Of a DNA stretch of 64,000 nt, positions 8,889 to 18,806 are shown in pieces. The notes under the pieces are model-generated. The model ran no database searches and was not told the origin of the DNA. It saw nothing but the letters and a program-made list of their open reading frames with translations. The stretch covers positions 1-64,000 of the forward strand of contig CBDUTJ010000010.1 in NCBI GenBank assembly GCA_965370415.1, in the 5' to 3' direction. Within the stretch, counting starts at the first letter, position 1; each line of letters opens with the position of its first letter. The translations under genes and the position numbers were made by a program. This DNA comes from JACNIV01 sp965370415 (GTDB lineage: Bacteria; Cloacimonadota; Cloacimonadia; Cloacimonadales; TCS61).

Positions 8889-10348
8889 TAAAACTGAAAA
8901 TAGATGAAGTTCTGATCTTCAAATCTGGCAAAAGAAAAATATACAAGGAATAATAAAAAATATATCAATCTACGCTTAAAAGGATGCTTTTGAGCTACCC
9001 ATTCTGAAAAATTTGCTGTTTTAAATTTCCACTCGAATATAATGAATAAAAATAACAGAATGAGCAACGGAATGTTGTATTCAATTATGCCAGTGTTAAA
9101 TTTTGTTAAGATACTATTTATGTTGTATAAAGCACTTTTCAGGTTTGGTGATCTGAAAAAGATCCAAGCAAATAAAATAATCATTATAGTTAATATTCGC
9201 TCAACAGTAGATATTATATAGCCATGACTGCTGATACCTAATTTTCTTAATATTTTTTTTCTTGGCTTTCTTTGAATTTGATAAATCCATAGAAATATTC
9301 CGTGTATCAAACCCCACATAATAAAAGTATAGTTGGTACCATGCCATAGACCCGTTAATAGCCATGTTATTAACATTCCAATTAAGTAAATAATAATATT
9401 TGAGTCTATAAACATTACTTTATCACTTCTGATCTTTCTGGATACAGAATATGTGATGGGCAGAAAGACGTAATCTCTGAACCAGGTTGTTAAAGAGATA
9501 TGCCATCTTTTCCAGAATTCGGATATATTCCGGGAAAAATATGGGTAATTGAAATTTTTCATTAGATTTAAACCAAAGAGTTTAGCTATACCAATTGCTA
9601 TATTAGAATAACCTGAAAAATCTGCATAGATCTGAATAGAAAAGAAAATCGTTCCTAACAGGATTGTGCTTCCGGAATAAATTGAAGAATTTAAAAAGAT
9701 ATTATCTACATAAAATGCTAAATTGTCGGCTACTACAACTTTAGCAATCAAACCCCAGAGAATTTGTCGTAACCCATCAACAATGTGATCATATGAAAAG
9801 TTTCTTTTCTGAATAATTTGTGGGAGTAATGAGGTGGGTCGCTGAATAGGACCGGCAAGTATTATGGGGAAAAAACTCAAAGAAAGCAATACATTTATAA
9901 TATTCTTGTGTGCTGTTGTTGTTGCTTTGTAAATATCCACGATATAACTTATAGATAAGAATATATAAAAACTTATCCCTATAGGCAAAATTATCTTCAA
10001 GGAAAAGTTGGGGATTGAATAATTGAATATTGCTAATAGATCAATGAAACTATCAACAAAGAAATTGAAGTATTTAAAAAAAGCTAAAACACCAACATTG
10101 ATAATTAATCCGGCAATTAACCAATGTTTTCTATTATGGTTATTATTCTTGCTGATTAAAATTCCAATGGTGTAATTAGTTAATGATATGAATAGCAACA
10201 AAAAAAGAAAACGCCAATCCCACCAACCATAAAATACATAACTGACAATTAAAAGAAATAAGTTCTGAAATTTAGTTTTTTTAATTGACCAATAACTAAA
10301 AAAGACTATCGAGATAAATAATAAAAAGTTAGTCGAGTTGAAAAGCAT
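8888..10348 (-). CDS. MBOAT-family membrane-bound O-acyltransferase (AlgI-like)
   Basis: 486 residues with about ten to twelve hydrophobic spans. SEFWKRWHISLTTWFRDYVF contains His283, and TGLWHGTNYTFIMWGLIHG contains His336, the conserved MBOAT histidine. AlgI-type proteins carry an acyl group from a cytoplasmic donor across the inner membrane for O-acylation of alginate, capsule or O-antigen. The SGNH-type gene that follows immediately with a one-base overlap is the expected extracytoplasmic partner. Length is normal for the family (450-520). Confidence 0.9.
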   Translation of the reverse strand: MLFNSTNFLLFISIVFFSYWSIKKTKFQNLFLLIVSYVFYGWWDWRFLFLLLFISLTNYTIGILISKNNNHNRKHWLIAGLIINVGVLAFFKYFNFFVDSFIDLLAIFNYSIPNFSLKIILPIGISFYIFLSISYIVDIYKATTTAHKNIINVLLSLSFFPIILAGPIQRPTSLLPQIIQKRNFSYDHIVDGLRQILWGLIAKVVVADNLAFYVDNIFLNSSIYSGSTILLGTIFFSIQIYADFSGYSNIAIGIAKLFGLNLMKNFNYPYFSRNISEFWKRWHISLTTWFRDYVFLPITYSVSRKIRSDKVMFIDSNIIIYLIGMLITWLLTGLWHGTNYTFIMWGLIHGIFLWIYQIQRKPRKKILRKLGISSHGYIISTVERILTIMIILFAWIFFRSPNLKSALYNINSILTKFNTGIIEYNIPLLILLFLFIIFEWKFKTANFSEWVAQKHPFKRRLIYFLLFLVYFSFARFEDQNFIYFQF

Positions 10349-10351
10349 ATG

Positions 10352-11443
10352 TTAGAGTACTAATTCCTGTAATAATGATTCTTGTTTTTCCCAATTATAT
10401 TTAATATTCAAATCTGAAGAGAGGTTTGCAAAATAATTGTTATCTACAATTTCTTCAATTGCTTTTTTCAAGTAACTCGATTCGACTTTATCAATACACA
10501 CACCCACCTTTCTTTGTACAATGATCTCTGCTAAAGCAGGTAGATCATTAGAAACAACACACAACCCATTAAGTAAATATTCGTATATTTTATTAGGTGC
10601 ACAATAATAATTATTCAAATTTACCGGTCTATAAAAAATCAACCCAATGTGGTATTTTCTTAATAATCCAGGTATTTTATTATTTGGTACTGCAGAAAGA
10701 ATATTTAAATTTTTACGCTTTATAGATTTCTTCAGATCACTAACCATCGAGTTTTTACCAAATCCTATTATATCAAGATGGTATTTCTTTGGTAAGTAAT
10801 TAAAGCACTCAATCAACTCTTTATGATACCTATTAGGTATAATTGCTCCAAGATATATAATTTTCACAATTTCCTTAACTTGTTTTTTCTGAAAAAAAGA
10901 ATAGTCAATCGCAGGAAAATTATATATAGTATAATTTCGAGAAATCGGAAGATCATGTTTATTTACAAAATAGTTTTGTCGCTGTTTATTAGCATGTAAT
11001 ATAATATCACAAAGAGGTAAGCAAATTTTAAGTATTTTTGTATATACCACTTTTTTTATTCCCTTGAATCGTTCAACAGCTAACTCATTACAATCATAGA
11101 TTAATTTTATTAGCGGATTTCTTTTTTTAGCAATATAACCAGCATATAAAGAAGTCAGATCATGGCAGATGACCACATCAGTATCATTAGCTATTTTTTT
11201 ACCCGCCTGAATATTAAATCCTATGGATCTCAATAGATTAATAATTCTAAAATTACTACTTCTTACTCCATACCATTCATATGAAATATTTTTTTTATTA
11301 AATACATTATCACTTTGAGTTACAGATCCATCTATCAGGCGTATATTAATATTATCATGCTTCGCTAGAGTACGAGTAATTTTTTGAATACGTCCAGCTA
11401 AACTAAGTTTTCTCATAAAAATTATGGAAATATTCTTAGACAT
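10352..11443 (-). CDS. Family 4 glycosyltransferase (GT-B fold)
   Basis: 363 residues. The C-terminal half shows IIYLGAIIPNRYHKELIE, the usual entry to the donor-binding Rossmann domain, and APNKIYEYLLNGLCVVSNDL, the Glu-rich GT4 motif that holds the nucleotide sugar. The N-terminal half carries ICHDLTSLYAGYIAKKRNP, typical of the acceptor domain. It is soluble or peripheral and should add one sugar to the growing lipid-linked unit on the cytoplasmic side. It lies three bases upstream of the MBOAT gene in the same unit. Confidence 0.85.
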   Translation of the reverse strand: MSKNISIIFMRKLSLAGRIQKITRTLAKHDNINIRLIDGSVTQSDNVFNKKNISYEWYGVRSSNFRIINLLRSIGFNIQAGKKIANDTDVVICHDLTSLYAGYIAKKRNPLIKLIYDCNELAVERFKGIKKVVYTKILKICLPLCDIILHANKQRQNYFVNKHDLPISRNYTIYNFPAIDYSFFQKKQVKEIVKIIYLGAIIPNRYHKELIECFNYLPKKYHLDIIGFGKNSMVSDLKKSIKRKNLNILSAVPNNKIPGLLRKYHIGLIFYRPVNLNNYYCAPNKIYEYLLNGLCVVSNDLPALAEIIVQRKVGVCIDKVESSYLKKAIEEIVDNNYFANLSSDLNIKYNWEKQESLLQELVL

Positions 11444-11462
11444 TTTATACTCGATGAAAAAA

Positions 11463-12866
11463 TTAATTTTTCCAAATTTTTCTATTTAATTTCTTTCCCT
11501 GCTTTTCTACCCATAATTCATGAGAATCCAAAATGAGTTTAACTTTTTCGTAATCTATCCTTTTAAGTTGTCCAAGCATTAGTGCAAGAAAGAAAAATGA
11601 AATAGCGAATCCTCTACTTAATCCAGTTAGATGGAATAAATTCATATATTGAATTAGTTCATAAATAAGAAAACCTGTTATACTAATAATTATTAAGATT
11701 TCAACTGGATATACATTGATAATGGATGTAATATTCTTCCTGAGATATTTTAAAATAAAAACAATTAATCTTATTAACCAAATGTAAAAAAATAAAAAAA
11801 CGACTATACCAATTAAGCCATAAGCTGCAATAGCTGCTAATAAAGGATAATCACTTGTTTCATATTCCCCACCTTCAGAACTCTTTTCTCCAATATACCA
11901 ATTCTTTGTATATCCTGTACCAGTTAAAGGATTTTTTTGAATTAATCCAGTTAAAAAAGGCTGGTTTAAGGTTATGCGATATTCTTCTTTATCGTTGTTA
12001 TTATCATTGACACCTGTGAATTTCTGAATAGCATTATTAAATGCGTAAAATGTGTTATCTCTTATTTTTGGGAAAAAAGAAAATATAAGAATCATTATTA
12101 CAATAAACGATACAGCTCGTTTTGTAAGTTTCAATGATATTATAGGTTTCTTATATACAAATAGATAAATAATCATATAAATAACAAATAATATTATCGA
12201 ACCAATTATGTGTCTTCTGGTTAGCGAAAGACCCCAGGCAAATATCATCATAATACCCGAAATAATGAGCTTATACTTATTAGATATTTTCATTTTAAAC
12301 AATATAATAACATATAATAAATTAATTAACCATGGCATACAACCATATGAAAAAAGTACTATTCTTTGAGCATCAATAAACTTTCTTTCCCGTATAAAAA
12401 CAGGAATTAAACTTGTCGAAATTGTTATAGAGATTAACAAAGAGCCAAGAATTATTATTGAAATATTTACAAAATATCTGATAAATATTTTAATAGACCT
12501 GAAGGAGAAAGTGTAAACAGCGGGAAAAAGCATAAAACACATAATAACATATCTGGTCTTTATTAAAAATTCTACAAAAGTTAGAAGATTGCTTTGTGGT
12601 ATTATTAATCCGTAAAAAAATATGAAATAAAATATCCATATTAAAAAAAAGATTTGGAGTTGTTTTAGAGATATATTGATTATTGATATTCTTCGTGATA
12701 TTTTTTTATTAAGTAAGTAATAACAACCCATCATTATAAGAAAAAAAACATCTGTAAAACTAATCCGCCAGAATATGTCATTACTAAAATAATAATATAT
12801 TAATCCTCCAGGATCAAAATAAAAAATAAAAGAGATCCAAAAGATCTTATCTAAATTAATTTTCAT
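11463..12866 (-). CDS. Probable O-antigen/capsule polymerase or ligase (Wzy/WaaL-like)
   Basis: 467 residues, almost wholly hydrophobic with about eleven or twelve predicted spans and one larger soluble loop near residues 275-345 (acidic VNDNNNDKEEYR, then LTGTGYTKNWYIGEKSS). Wzy polymerases and O-antigen ligases share this layout and very low sequence conservation. The G-T-G-Y in the loop is reminiscent of the ligase-family loop motif. Because the locus also has a Wzx-type flippase, a polymerase role is the simplest reading. Its start codon follows directly after the stop of the upstream glycosyltransferase gene (TAAATG), so they are coupled. Confidence 0.65.
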   Translation of the reverse strand: MKINLDKIFWISFIFYFDPGGLIYYYFSNDIFWRISFTDVFFLIMMGCYYLLNKKISRRISIINISLKQLQIFFLIWIFYFIFFYGLIIPQSNLLTFVEFLIKTRYVIMCFMLFPAVYTFSFRSIKIFIRYFVNISIIILGSLLISITISTSLIPVFIRERKFIDAQRIVLFSYGCMPWLINLLYVIILFKMKISNKYKLIISGIMMIFAWGLSLTRRHIIGSIILFVIYMIIYLFVYKKPIISLKLTKRAVSFIVIMILIFSFFPKIRDNTFYAFNNAIQKFTGVNDNNNDKEEYRITLNQPFLTGLIQKNPLTGTGYTKNWYIGEKSSEGGEYETSDYPLLAAIAAYGLIGIVVFLFFYIWLIRLIVFILKYLRKNITSIINVYPVEILIIISITGFLIYELIQYMNLFHLTGLSRGFAISFFFLALMLGQLKRIDYEKVKLILDSHELWVEKQGKKLNRKIWKN

Positions 12867-13829
12867 TTATATAAAAGGATTATGACCATTATTTGTATTA
12901 TTTTTAATAATTTTATATAATGATAACATACCCAATAATTTTGCCTTTGGATATGAAAAATCGTTTTTTTTAAATTTCACGAAAATATACAAGGATTTTA
13001 TTAATGTTGCTAGAATCTCATATATTTTCCCATATAAGTAAAATATAAAATACCGTCTTTTTACATGTAAATATCTACAAATCAAATTACTTTGCATAAT
13101 CCAATAAGCTTTAGCAGGATTTCTATCTCTTCCACCAATAGTGATACTTCCTTTATGCCAAAGTTTTGCATCCGGTGTAAAGACTAGCTTATAACCTTTT
13201 TTTTTAGCTCTTAAAGCAAAATCAGACGATTCACCATTAAACCAGAAATATTCTGAATAACCTCCAATCTCATCGTAGAGTTTCTTAGGAAATAACCAGA
13301 ATATATCATCGATCATATCACGCACTGAGATCTGATCGAACTGACCTGAATCACTTTCACCAGCACCAATTCTATTATATTTCAAAAAACGTTTATCAAT
13401 TAATTCATCTCCTATATATTGTATTATATTTGTACCATAATCGTAAACCTTACCCATTACTATTGCCTTATCTTTATACTTGCGGCAAGTATCTACTAAA
13501 TATCCTAGGGCTTTAGGATCAATTAAAGTATCATTATTCATGATCATAAAATAATCAGGTTTAAATTTTAAGCTTTCTTCCAGACCAAAGTTTACACCAT
13601 TTACATAACCTAAATTTTTATTTTGCAAAATCAGAATTAATCGTTCATCTTTAGGAAGATTTTTTCTTAACTTATTAAAATTATCCTCTATTGAGGCATT
13701 ATCGATAAGCAGGATTTTAAAATTTTTATAATCTGATTTAAATATAGATTTAATACTTTTAATTGTATAATTGGGTGTATTGTAACTTATTGTAACTATT
13801 ATTACTTTGGGATTTATAATATATTCCAT
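12867..13829 (-). CDS. Family 2 glycosyltransferase, rhamnosyltransferase-like
   Basis: 320 residues. VIIVTISYNTPNYTIKSI opens the GT-A domain, LLIDNAS follows, and YFMIMNNDTLIDP carries the metal-binding acidic pair. ELWHKGS-type residues near the middle (KLWHKGSITIGG) match the His-containing motif of the WbbL/RfbF-like rhamnosyltransferase branch. A hydrophobic patch near the C-terminus may anchor the enzyme. It is coupled to the polymerase candidate that follows. Donor and acceptor cannot be assigned; the rhamnosyltransferase label is by similarity of the branch only. Confidence 0.85.
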   Translation of the reverse strand: MEYIINPKVIIVTISYNTPNYTIKSIKSIFKSDYKNFKILLIDNASIEDNFNKLRKNLPKDERLILILQNKNLGYVNGVNFGLEESLKFKPDYFMIMNNDTLIDPKALGYLVDTCRKYKDKAIVMGKVYDYGTNIIQYIGDELIDKRFLKYNRIGAGESDSGQFDQISVRDMIDDIFWLFPKKLYDEIGGYSEYFWFNGESSDFALRAKKKGYKLVFTPDAKLWHKGSITIGGRDRNPAKAYWIMQSNLICRYLHVKRRYFIFYLYGKIYEILATLIKSLYIFVKFKKNDFSYPKAKLLGMLSLYKIIKNNTNNGHNPFI

Positions 13830-13871
13830 TTCTTCAGGTCCAGTAATCTTATTTGTATATGCATATCTTAT

Positions 13872-14840
13872 TTATTTAATAAAAGCCATTTTATAGTAAA
13901 GTTGTTTGATTTTTTTCTTAATTGCCTTTACAAATATCATAAAAATATAACCCCATAAAAAAGAGTTGCTAATAATGCTACTAAGTGTATTTTTTTTCTC
14001 TCTTATGGTTAAATGACGATTAAGAATAATTGAAAGCAATAGGCTAGCAAGAAACTGTTTCTGTTCTATACTAAAGGATGAGCTTTTCTTTTCTTTTAAT
14101 AATTTAGAAACAATATATTGTCTCACAAGAGGTGAACGCTTAGAAAAGAAACCATTTGATTTACTAATACTAAAATCATGCATACGGTAAGCAGCCATTT
14201 TATCCGTCATAACTTTCATTTTATGATCCAGTGCAACATTTAACCAAAACCATAAATCATATACATACCATAAATTTTGTTCTACTATTGTTTGAGTTAG
14301 TTTTTTAATTGGTTCAGCTCTTATACAAACAGTAAGTGTACTGATGAAATTAACATTCATTAGTAAACTCCAAAAAACACTACCAGAATGCCTATATTTT
14401 CTTTGCCTGAAAATAAATTCCGTGTTCGAGATAGGATCTCCATTACTTTTAATTAACACCTTATCAGATGATACCAACCCATACTCCGGATTCGCCTCCA
14501 GAAAATCCACCTGCTTCTGCAACTTGCAGGGATCAGTCCAGTAGTCATCACCCTCTAGAATTGCAATATATTTACCTCGACAAGAAGTTAAAGTTAAAAT
14601 AAAATTTTGTAATGAGCCAATATTATGTGTATGCAATAATAAGTGAATTTTCTCAGGATTTTTTCTCTTATATTGTATTAGAATTTCTTTAGTTCTGTCA
14701 GTGGAAAAATCTTCACCAATTACAATATCAAAACTGAAATCTGTTTTTTGCATTAAGATACTTTCGATTGCTTTAGAAATATATTTTTCATGATTATAAG
14801 TAATAATGCAAATACTAACAAGGGATTTTTTTTTATGCAT
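13872..14840 (-). CDS. Family 2 glycosyltransferase
   Basis: 322 residues. VSICIITYNHEKYISKAIES and FDIVIGEDFSTDRT are the nucleotide-binding blocks, and LEGDDYWTDPCKLQKQVDFL is a hallmark of a large GT2 subgroup of capsule and O-antigen loci. The C-terminal 80 residues are basic and hydrophobic and could hold the enzyme at the membrane. It sits between the acetyltransferase gene at 14871 and the second GT2 gene at 12867, in the same direction, with short gaps. The sugar transferred is unknown. Confidence 0.87.
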   Translation of the reverse strand: MHKKKSLVSICIITYNHEKYISKAIESILMQKTDFSFDIVIGEDFSTDRTKEILIQYKRKNPEKIHLLLHTHNIGSLQNFILTLTSCRGKYIAILEGDDYWTDPCKLQKQVDFLEANPEYGLVSSDKVLIKSNGDPISNTEFIFRQRKYRHSGSVFWSLLMNVNFISTLTVCIRAEPIKKLTQTIVEQNLWYVYDLWFWLNVALDHKMKVMTDKMAAYRMHDFSISKSNGFFSKRSPLVRQYIVSKLLKEKKSSSFSIEQKQFLASLLLSIILNRHLTIREKKNTLSSIISNSFLWGYIFMIFVKAIKKKIKQLYYKMAFIK

Positions 14841-14870
14841 AGTATTTTATTTTAACTTTCTTTCACTAAT

Positions 14871-15542
14871 TTATCTTTCTGATTTTGTAACGCTATGAAT
14901 AGGTTTACCTTTATGTATAATTCGTGCTGGAACACCAGCTATTACGCAATCTGACTCAATATCTTTTACAACACACGAGCTTGCACCTACAGTAACATTG
15001 TCTTTAATTGTAATATCTCTTATAAAAGCATTTGCTCCAATTGAACAAGCTTGTCCAACTCGAGCACCACCATTAATTGTAACATTTGGACTTATAATAC
15101 TATAATCTCCTATCACAACATTATGTCCTAAAACAACATGTATATTAAGCATTACAAAATTTCCAATTTTACAATTTACCGTAAGATCAGTGTATCGACC
15201 AATGATTACTCCTGTTCCAATTTTATGGGAGGGATGAATTTTTACTGTTGGTGAGTAAAGATTTGCCCATTTAATATTATGGTTACTAATAACATTTTCC
15301 ACTATTCGTTTACGTAATCTTGGATCTCCAAATGCAATAACATAATATGCATTAGGGTATTTTTCTACTAGAGTATAAGGACCAATAACCGGATATCCAA
15401 TAAAACTTTTATTTTGAACTGCAGGATGTGAATCCATGTATCCAATTAAATTCCATTTCTTCTTTTCTTCATTTATTTCTTCAATTAGCCATACAATCTC
15501 CTGTCCTAATCCACCAGCTCCCAATATTATTATATCATCCAT
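14871..15542 (-). CDS. PglD/NeuD-type sugar O/N-acetyltransferase
   Basis: 223 residues. The N-terminal Rossmann-like part (IIILGAGGLGQEIVWLIEE) binds the nucleotide sugar, and residues about 95-215 are a left-handed beta-helix with a candidate catalytic His in VVLGHNVVIGDY and the closing signature CVIAGVPARII. Family members acetylate nucleotide-linked amino sugars (PglD, VioB) or sialic acid (NeuD). The start has a good AAGGAG site. The gene just upstream on the same strand is a sugar aminotransferase, the usual partner, so the pair probably makes an N-acetylated 4-amino- or 3-amino-dideoxy sugar. Confidence 0.85.
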   Translation of the reverse strand: MDDIIILGAGGLGQEIVWLIEEINEEKKKWNLIGYMDSHPAVQNKSFIGYPVIGPYTLVEKYPNAYYVIAFGDPRLRKRIVENVISNHNIKWANLYSPTVKIHPSHKIGTGVIIGRYTDLTVNCKIGNFVMLNIHVVLGHNVVIGDYSIISPNVTINGGARVGQACSIGANAFIRDITIKDNVTVGASSCVVKDIESDCVIAGVPARIIHKGKPIHSVTKSER

Positions 15543-15594
15543 TATTATCTCCTTAACCTTTACTTTTTCAAGAATAAAAGTAACATTGTTAGTC

Positions 15595-16719
15595 TTAAAT
15601 ATCTACACTTATTGAACTAATTAATTCACATACTTTTTTTAATGTAATTAATGACATTTCAGAAAATATTGGCAAACAAAGAACCTGTTCCGCAATCTTT
15701 TCTGCTACTGGTAATTGAACTGATCTTGCTGATGTTAATAAGTTGTATGGAGCAAATTTGGTAATCAACGGATAAAAATATCTTCTTGAATAAATATTGT
15801 GTTTTTTCAATAGTTCATAAACATCATCTCGTGATTTCCCAAATTTATCCTCATCGATTAGTATTGGAAAGTATGAATAATTATGATTTACTTTTTTGAA
15901 ATCATTAAAGAATTGAACTACTTCAATATCTTTTAAATTGTTCCGATAATATTTTGCAATCTCCTCTCTTTTTTTAATATTTTGTTGAATATACTTAAGC
16001 TGAAGTAATCCTATAGCTGCCTGTATTTCATTCATTTTAGCATTAATCCCGGGAGTAACAATCGATGTTTCTCCAGCAAAGCCAAAATTTTTCATATAGT
16101 CAATACAGTTCTTCATAGCTTCATTATGACAAACAATAGCACCACCCTCAAAAGTATTGAAAACCTTAGTAGCATGAAAACTCAAAATTGATAAATCACC
16201 CCAATTTAATATAGAATTATCATTATGTTTAACATTGAAAGCATGCGCAGCATCGTAGATTACTTTTAGATTATGCTTTTTAGCTATTGCTTGAATTTTA
16301 TCATTATTACAAGGATGTCCGTAAACGTGTACTGGCATGATAGCGGTTGTTTTATCAGTGATAAGTTGTTCAATTTTGTCCGGATCGATATTAAGTGTTT
16401 GCTCATCAATATCACAAAAAACAGGAGTAAGATTATTCCAATATATAGCATGAGTTGTTGCAATAAAGCTAAATGGTGTGGTAATAACTTCACCCGTAAT
16501 GTTCAATGCTTTCAAGGCAATAATAAGTGCTAGCGTGCCATTCGCGAAGAGGCAAACGTGCTTCACACCTAAGAAATCAACTAACTCTTTTTCAAACTGC
16601 TGATGAAACTTTCCATTATTGGTCAACCATTTGGAGTTCCATATTTTTTCCAGATACGGAATAAACTCGTCTAACGGTGGGAGAGAAGGTTGAGTAACGT
16701 TGATTTTATTTTCTTTCAT
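15595..16719 (-). CDS. DegT/DnrJ/EryC1/StrS-family sugar aminotransferase (VioA/FdtB-like)
   Basis: 374 residues from the ATG at 16719, preceded by a GGAGA site and overlapping the flippase stop by 14 bases; an upstream TTG at 16761 would add 14 residues but has no good ribosome site. PLP-binding Lys185 lies in SFHATKVFNTFEGGAI, and IYDAAHA (Asp156) holds the pyridine nitrogen. The enzyme transfers an amino group from glutamate to a keto-deoxy nucleotide sugar, plausibly the RfbB product. With the acetyltransferase that follows it would yield a dTDP-acetamido-dideoxyhexose. 3- or 4-amino placement cannot be decided from sequence alone. Confidence 0.88.
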   Translation of the reverse strand: MKENKINVTQPSLPPLDEFIPYLEKIWNSKWLTNNGKFHQQFEKELVDFLGVKHVCLFANGTLALIIALKALNITGEVITTPFSFIATTHAIYWNNLTPVFCDIDEQTLNIDPDKIEQLITDKTTAIMPVHVYGHPCNNDKIQAIAKKHNLKVIYDAAHAFNVKHNDNSILNWGDLSILSFHATKVFNTFEGGAIVCHNEAMKNCIDYMKNFGFAGETSIVTPGINAKMNEIQAAIGLLQLKYIQQNIKKREEIAKYYRNNLKDIEVVQFFNDFKKVNHNYSYFPILIDEDKFGKSRDDVYELLKKHNIYSRRYFYPLITKFAPYNLLTSARSVQLPVAEKIAEQVLCLPIFSEMSLITLKKVCELISSISVDI

Positions 16720-18178
16720 ATCTAATTTGTATTTTCTCCGTAAGTATGGTTTTAAGTTCAAAAAAAGCTTCTATTTTAAATAAATAAGAAAATAGAATAG
16801 TAGTAATTACACTGCTAAATACTTGAATAATAAATAATAATGTAGAGCCTAAATATCTCTGTAAAATAAATCCTATCCACAGAGTGCAGATCGCCATTAA
16901 ACTAGCTACTTTGAATGAAGGAAAAATTGATATCATCTGCTCTTTCAAACTTAAGTCGGTCAATTTATATGTATAATAAGTATTAATATATAAACTAACT
17001 ATGGATGCAAAAATCATCCCAATTATCATAGCTTTAATACCTATAAAAATCCCAAGCAAAATTGCCGGGATACTGAATATTTTTTTTAAAACTTCAATTT
17101 TCAAGAAAAGATCGGAACGCCCCATGGATGAAAGTACTTGTACATTTATCAAGTGCACCGGATACATTATCCCTACCAATGCCAATAACTGCAAATATAC
17201 TGTAGCATCTAACCATTTGCTACCAAGTAAACAGGCAATCATTGGTTTAGCTACTATCACCATTATCGTCATAGCATGAATATTAAAAAACATTACCAAT
17301 GAGAGAATTCTTTTTACGGCTCGACCTAGTCTCGCCGGTTCATTCTGCATTTTTGAAAATACCGGAAATGTGAAACTTGTTATAGCACCTGATATAGTTT
17401 GGGACGGTAATTTCTGAAATTGGTCTGCTCTGGTAAATAAACCCAATTCACGGACTGGAAAAAATTTTCCTATGATGAGTTTATATATCTGCTGGTAAAT
17501 TCTATCCAGTATTCCAGAAACTAATAATCTTGAGCTGAAGGCAAACATCTCTCTTAATGAGGATTTATTAAACTCAAAGGAGGGAAACCATTTGTTTCGA
17601 ATCCAAAGTTGTAAATTAACAAATAGTTGATTCAATAAAGTCTTCCAAACTAGAGCCCAAACACCATAGCCCCTTAATGCAAGATATATGGCAATTACAC
17701 CTGATAAAATCTGTGATGAAAATTCTATCTGAGTTCTAAGTTTAAAATTAACTTCCCTAGCTATAATGGCTTTTTGTACAATTGTAAGTGCAAAGAGAAT
17801 TATAAGAATCGATAATACTCTCACAATATTAGTCAGCCTTGGTTCATTATAAAATTGTGAAATAACCGGAGCTAAAAAATAAAAAATTATGAACACAATT
17901 ATACTAATAACAAGATTTATATAGAAAATTGTCGTATAATCTGATTGCGAACATTTCTGTCGTTGAATAAGAGCAGAGCTAAATCCGGAATCTATAAATA
18001 CAAAAGAAATATAAATAAATACTGTTGCCATGCCCACAAGCCCATATTGCTCAGGAGTCAGCAATCTTGCCAGAATAATACCCAAAAAAAAATGAGATGA
18101 CTGCTGTAATAACCTACCAATTAAACTCCAAGAAGCTCCTGAGATTGCTTTATTACGTAAAGAAATATTACTATTCAT
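16706..18178 (-). CDS. Wzx-type lipopolysaccharide repeat-unit flippase (MOP superfamily)
   Basis: 490 residues with about twelve to fourteen membrane spans. The N-terminus NKAISGASWSLIGRLLQQSS and ILARLLTPEQYGLVGMATVF are classic for the polysaccharide-transporter branch (WzxC/RfbX). It moves the lipid-linked oligosaccharide from the inner to the outer leaflet of the cytoplasmic membrane. It overlaps the downstream aminotransferase by 14 bases and the upstream acetyltransferase gene by 8, so this stretch is one tightly coupled unit. Its presence indicates a Wzy-dependent rather than ABC-transporter pathway. Confidence 0.88.
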   Translation of the reverse strand: MNSNISLRNKAISGASWSLIGRLLQQSSHFFLGIILARLLTPEQYGLVGMATVFIYISFVFIDSGFSSALIQRQKCSQSDYTTIFYINLVISIIVFIIFYFLAPVISQFYNEPRLTNIVRVLSILIILFALTIVQKAIIAREVNFKLRTQIEFSSQILSGVIAIYLALRGYGVWALVWKTLLNQLFVNLQLWIRNKWFPSFEFNKSSLREMFAFSSRLLVSGILDRIYQQIYKLIIGKFFPVRELGLFTRADQFQKLPSQTISGAITSFTFPVFSKMQNEPARLGRAVKRILSLVMFFNIHAMTIMVIVAKPMIACLLGSKWLDATVYLQLLALVGIMYPVHLINVQVLSSMGRSDLFLKIEVLKKIFSIPAILLGIFIGIKAMIIGMIFASIVSLYINTYYTYKLTDLSLKEQMISIFPSFKVASLMAICTLWIGFILQRYLGSTLLFIIQVFSSVITTILFSYLFKIEAFFELKTILTEKIQIRYERK

Positions 18179-18767
18179 ATTTTTTTATTTTTTTGCCAGG
18201 TATTCCACCGTAAAAAGAATTATCTTCTAATATACTATAAGCTTTTATAAATGAACCAGCTCCAATCAATACTTTGTTGCCCACTTTGACTCCGCAAGCA
18301 ATAATTGAATTTGGAGAACATCTAGAATCCTTTCCTATACTGACTGGTGCTTTCACATACTCATTATATTGTGAGCCTCTATAATGTGATGCAAAATGAG
18401 TATATATTTTTACCCCACAAGCAATTCTTGAATTTCTACCTATAGTAAATTTTGAAGACAAATCAATTAATACGTCCTTATCAATATAAACATTATCACC
18501 AATATTTAGATTTTCAAAGGGGGTTTTCCCCTGTGCACAGTGTGCATAAAAACCCCTTCTTATTTTTGCAGTTGGCGCTATCTTTGCCCCATATTTGATT
18601 AAATAATAAATTCTTAGCTCATCAAAAAATGTATTTCTGATAATATAAATGATACATTCGCTTCCAAGAAATGGTCTTAAAATGATAATTCTAATATTGT
18701 AACAAATTCTAAGTAGTCTAAATATGGTACTTATTAATTTTTTTTTTGCAAAAGATTTTATTTTCAT
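18171..18767 (-). CDS. Hexapeptide-repeat acetyltransferase (CysE/WcaF-like)
   Basis: 198 residues. The N-terminal 50 residues are basic and hydrophobic, and the helix of hexapeptide repeats starts near residue 60 (LNIGDNVYIDKDVLIDLSS) and ends with NSFYGGIPGKKIK, a typical CoA-binding closing signature. His133 or a nearby residue in IYTHFASHYRG may be the catalytic base. It should O-acetylate a sugar of the repeat unit. The stop overlaps the flippase start by 8 bases. It is the third left-handed beta-helix enzyme in the locus, alongside those at 359 and 14871. Confidence 0.78.
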   Translation of the reverse strand: MKIKSFAKKKLISTIFRLLRICYNIRIIILRPFLGSECIIYIIRNTFFDELRIYYLIKYGAKIAPTAKIRRGFYAHCAQGKTPFENLNIGDNVYIDKDVLIDLSSKFTIGRNSRIACGVKIYTHFASHYRGSQYNEYVKAPVSIGKDSRCSPNSIIACGVKVGNKVLIGAGSFIKAYSILEDNSFYGGIPGKKIKKYE

Positions 18768-18806
18768 TTTTTCCTATAATTATTATATCAATTCAAATTT
18801 TATTCT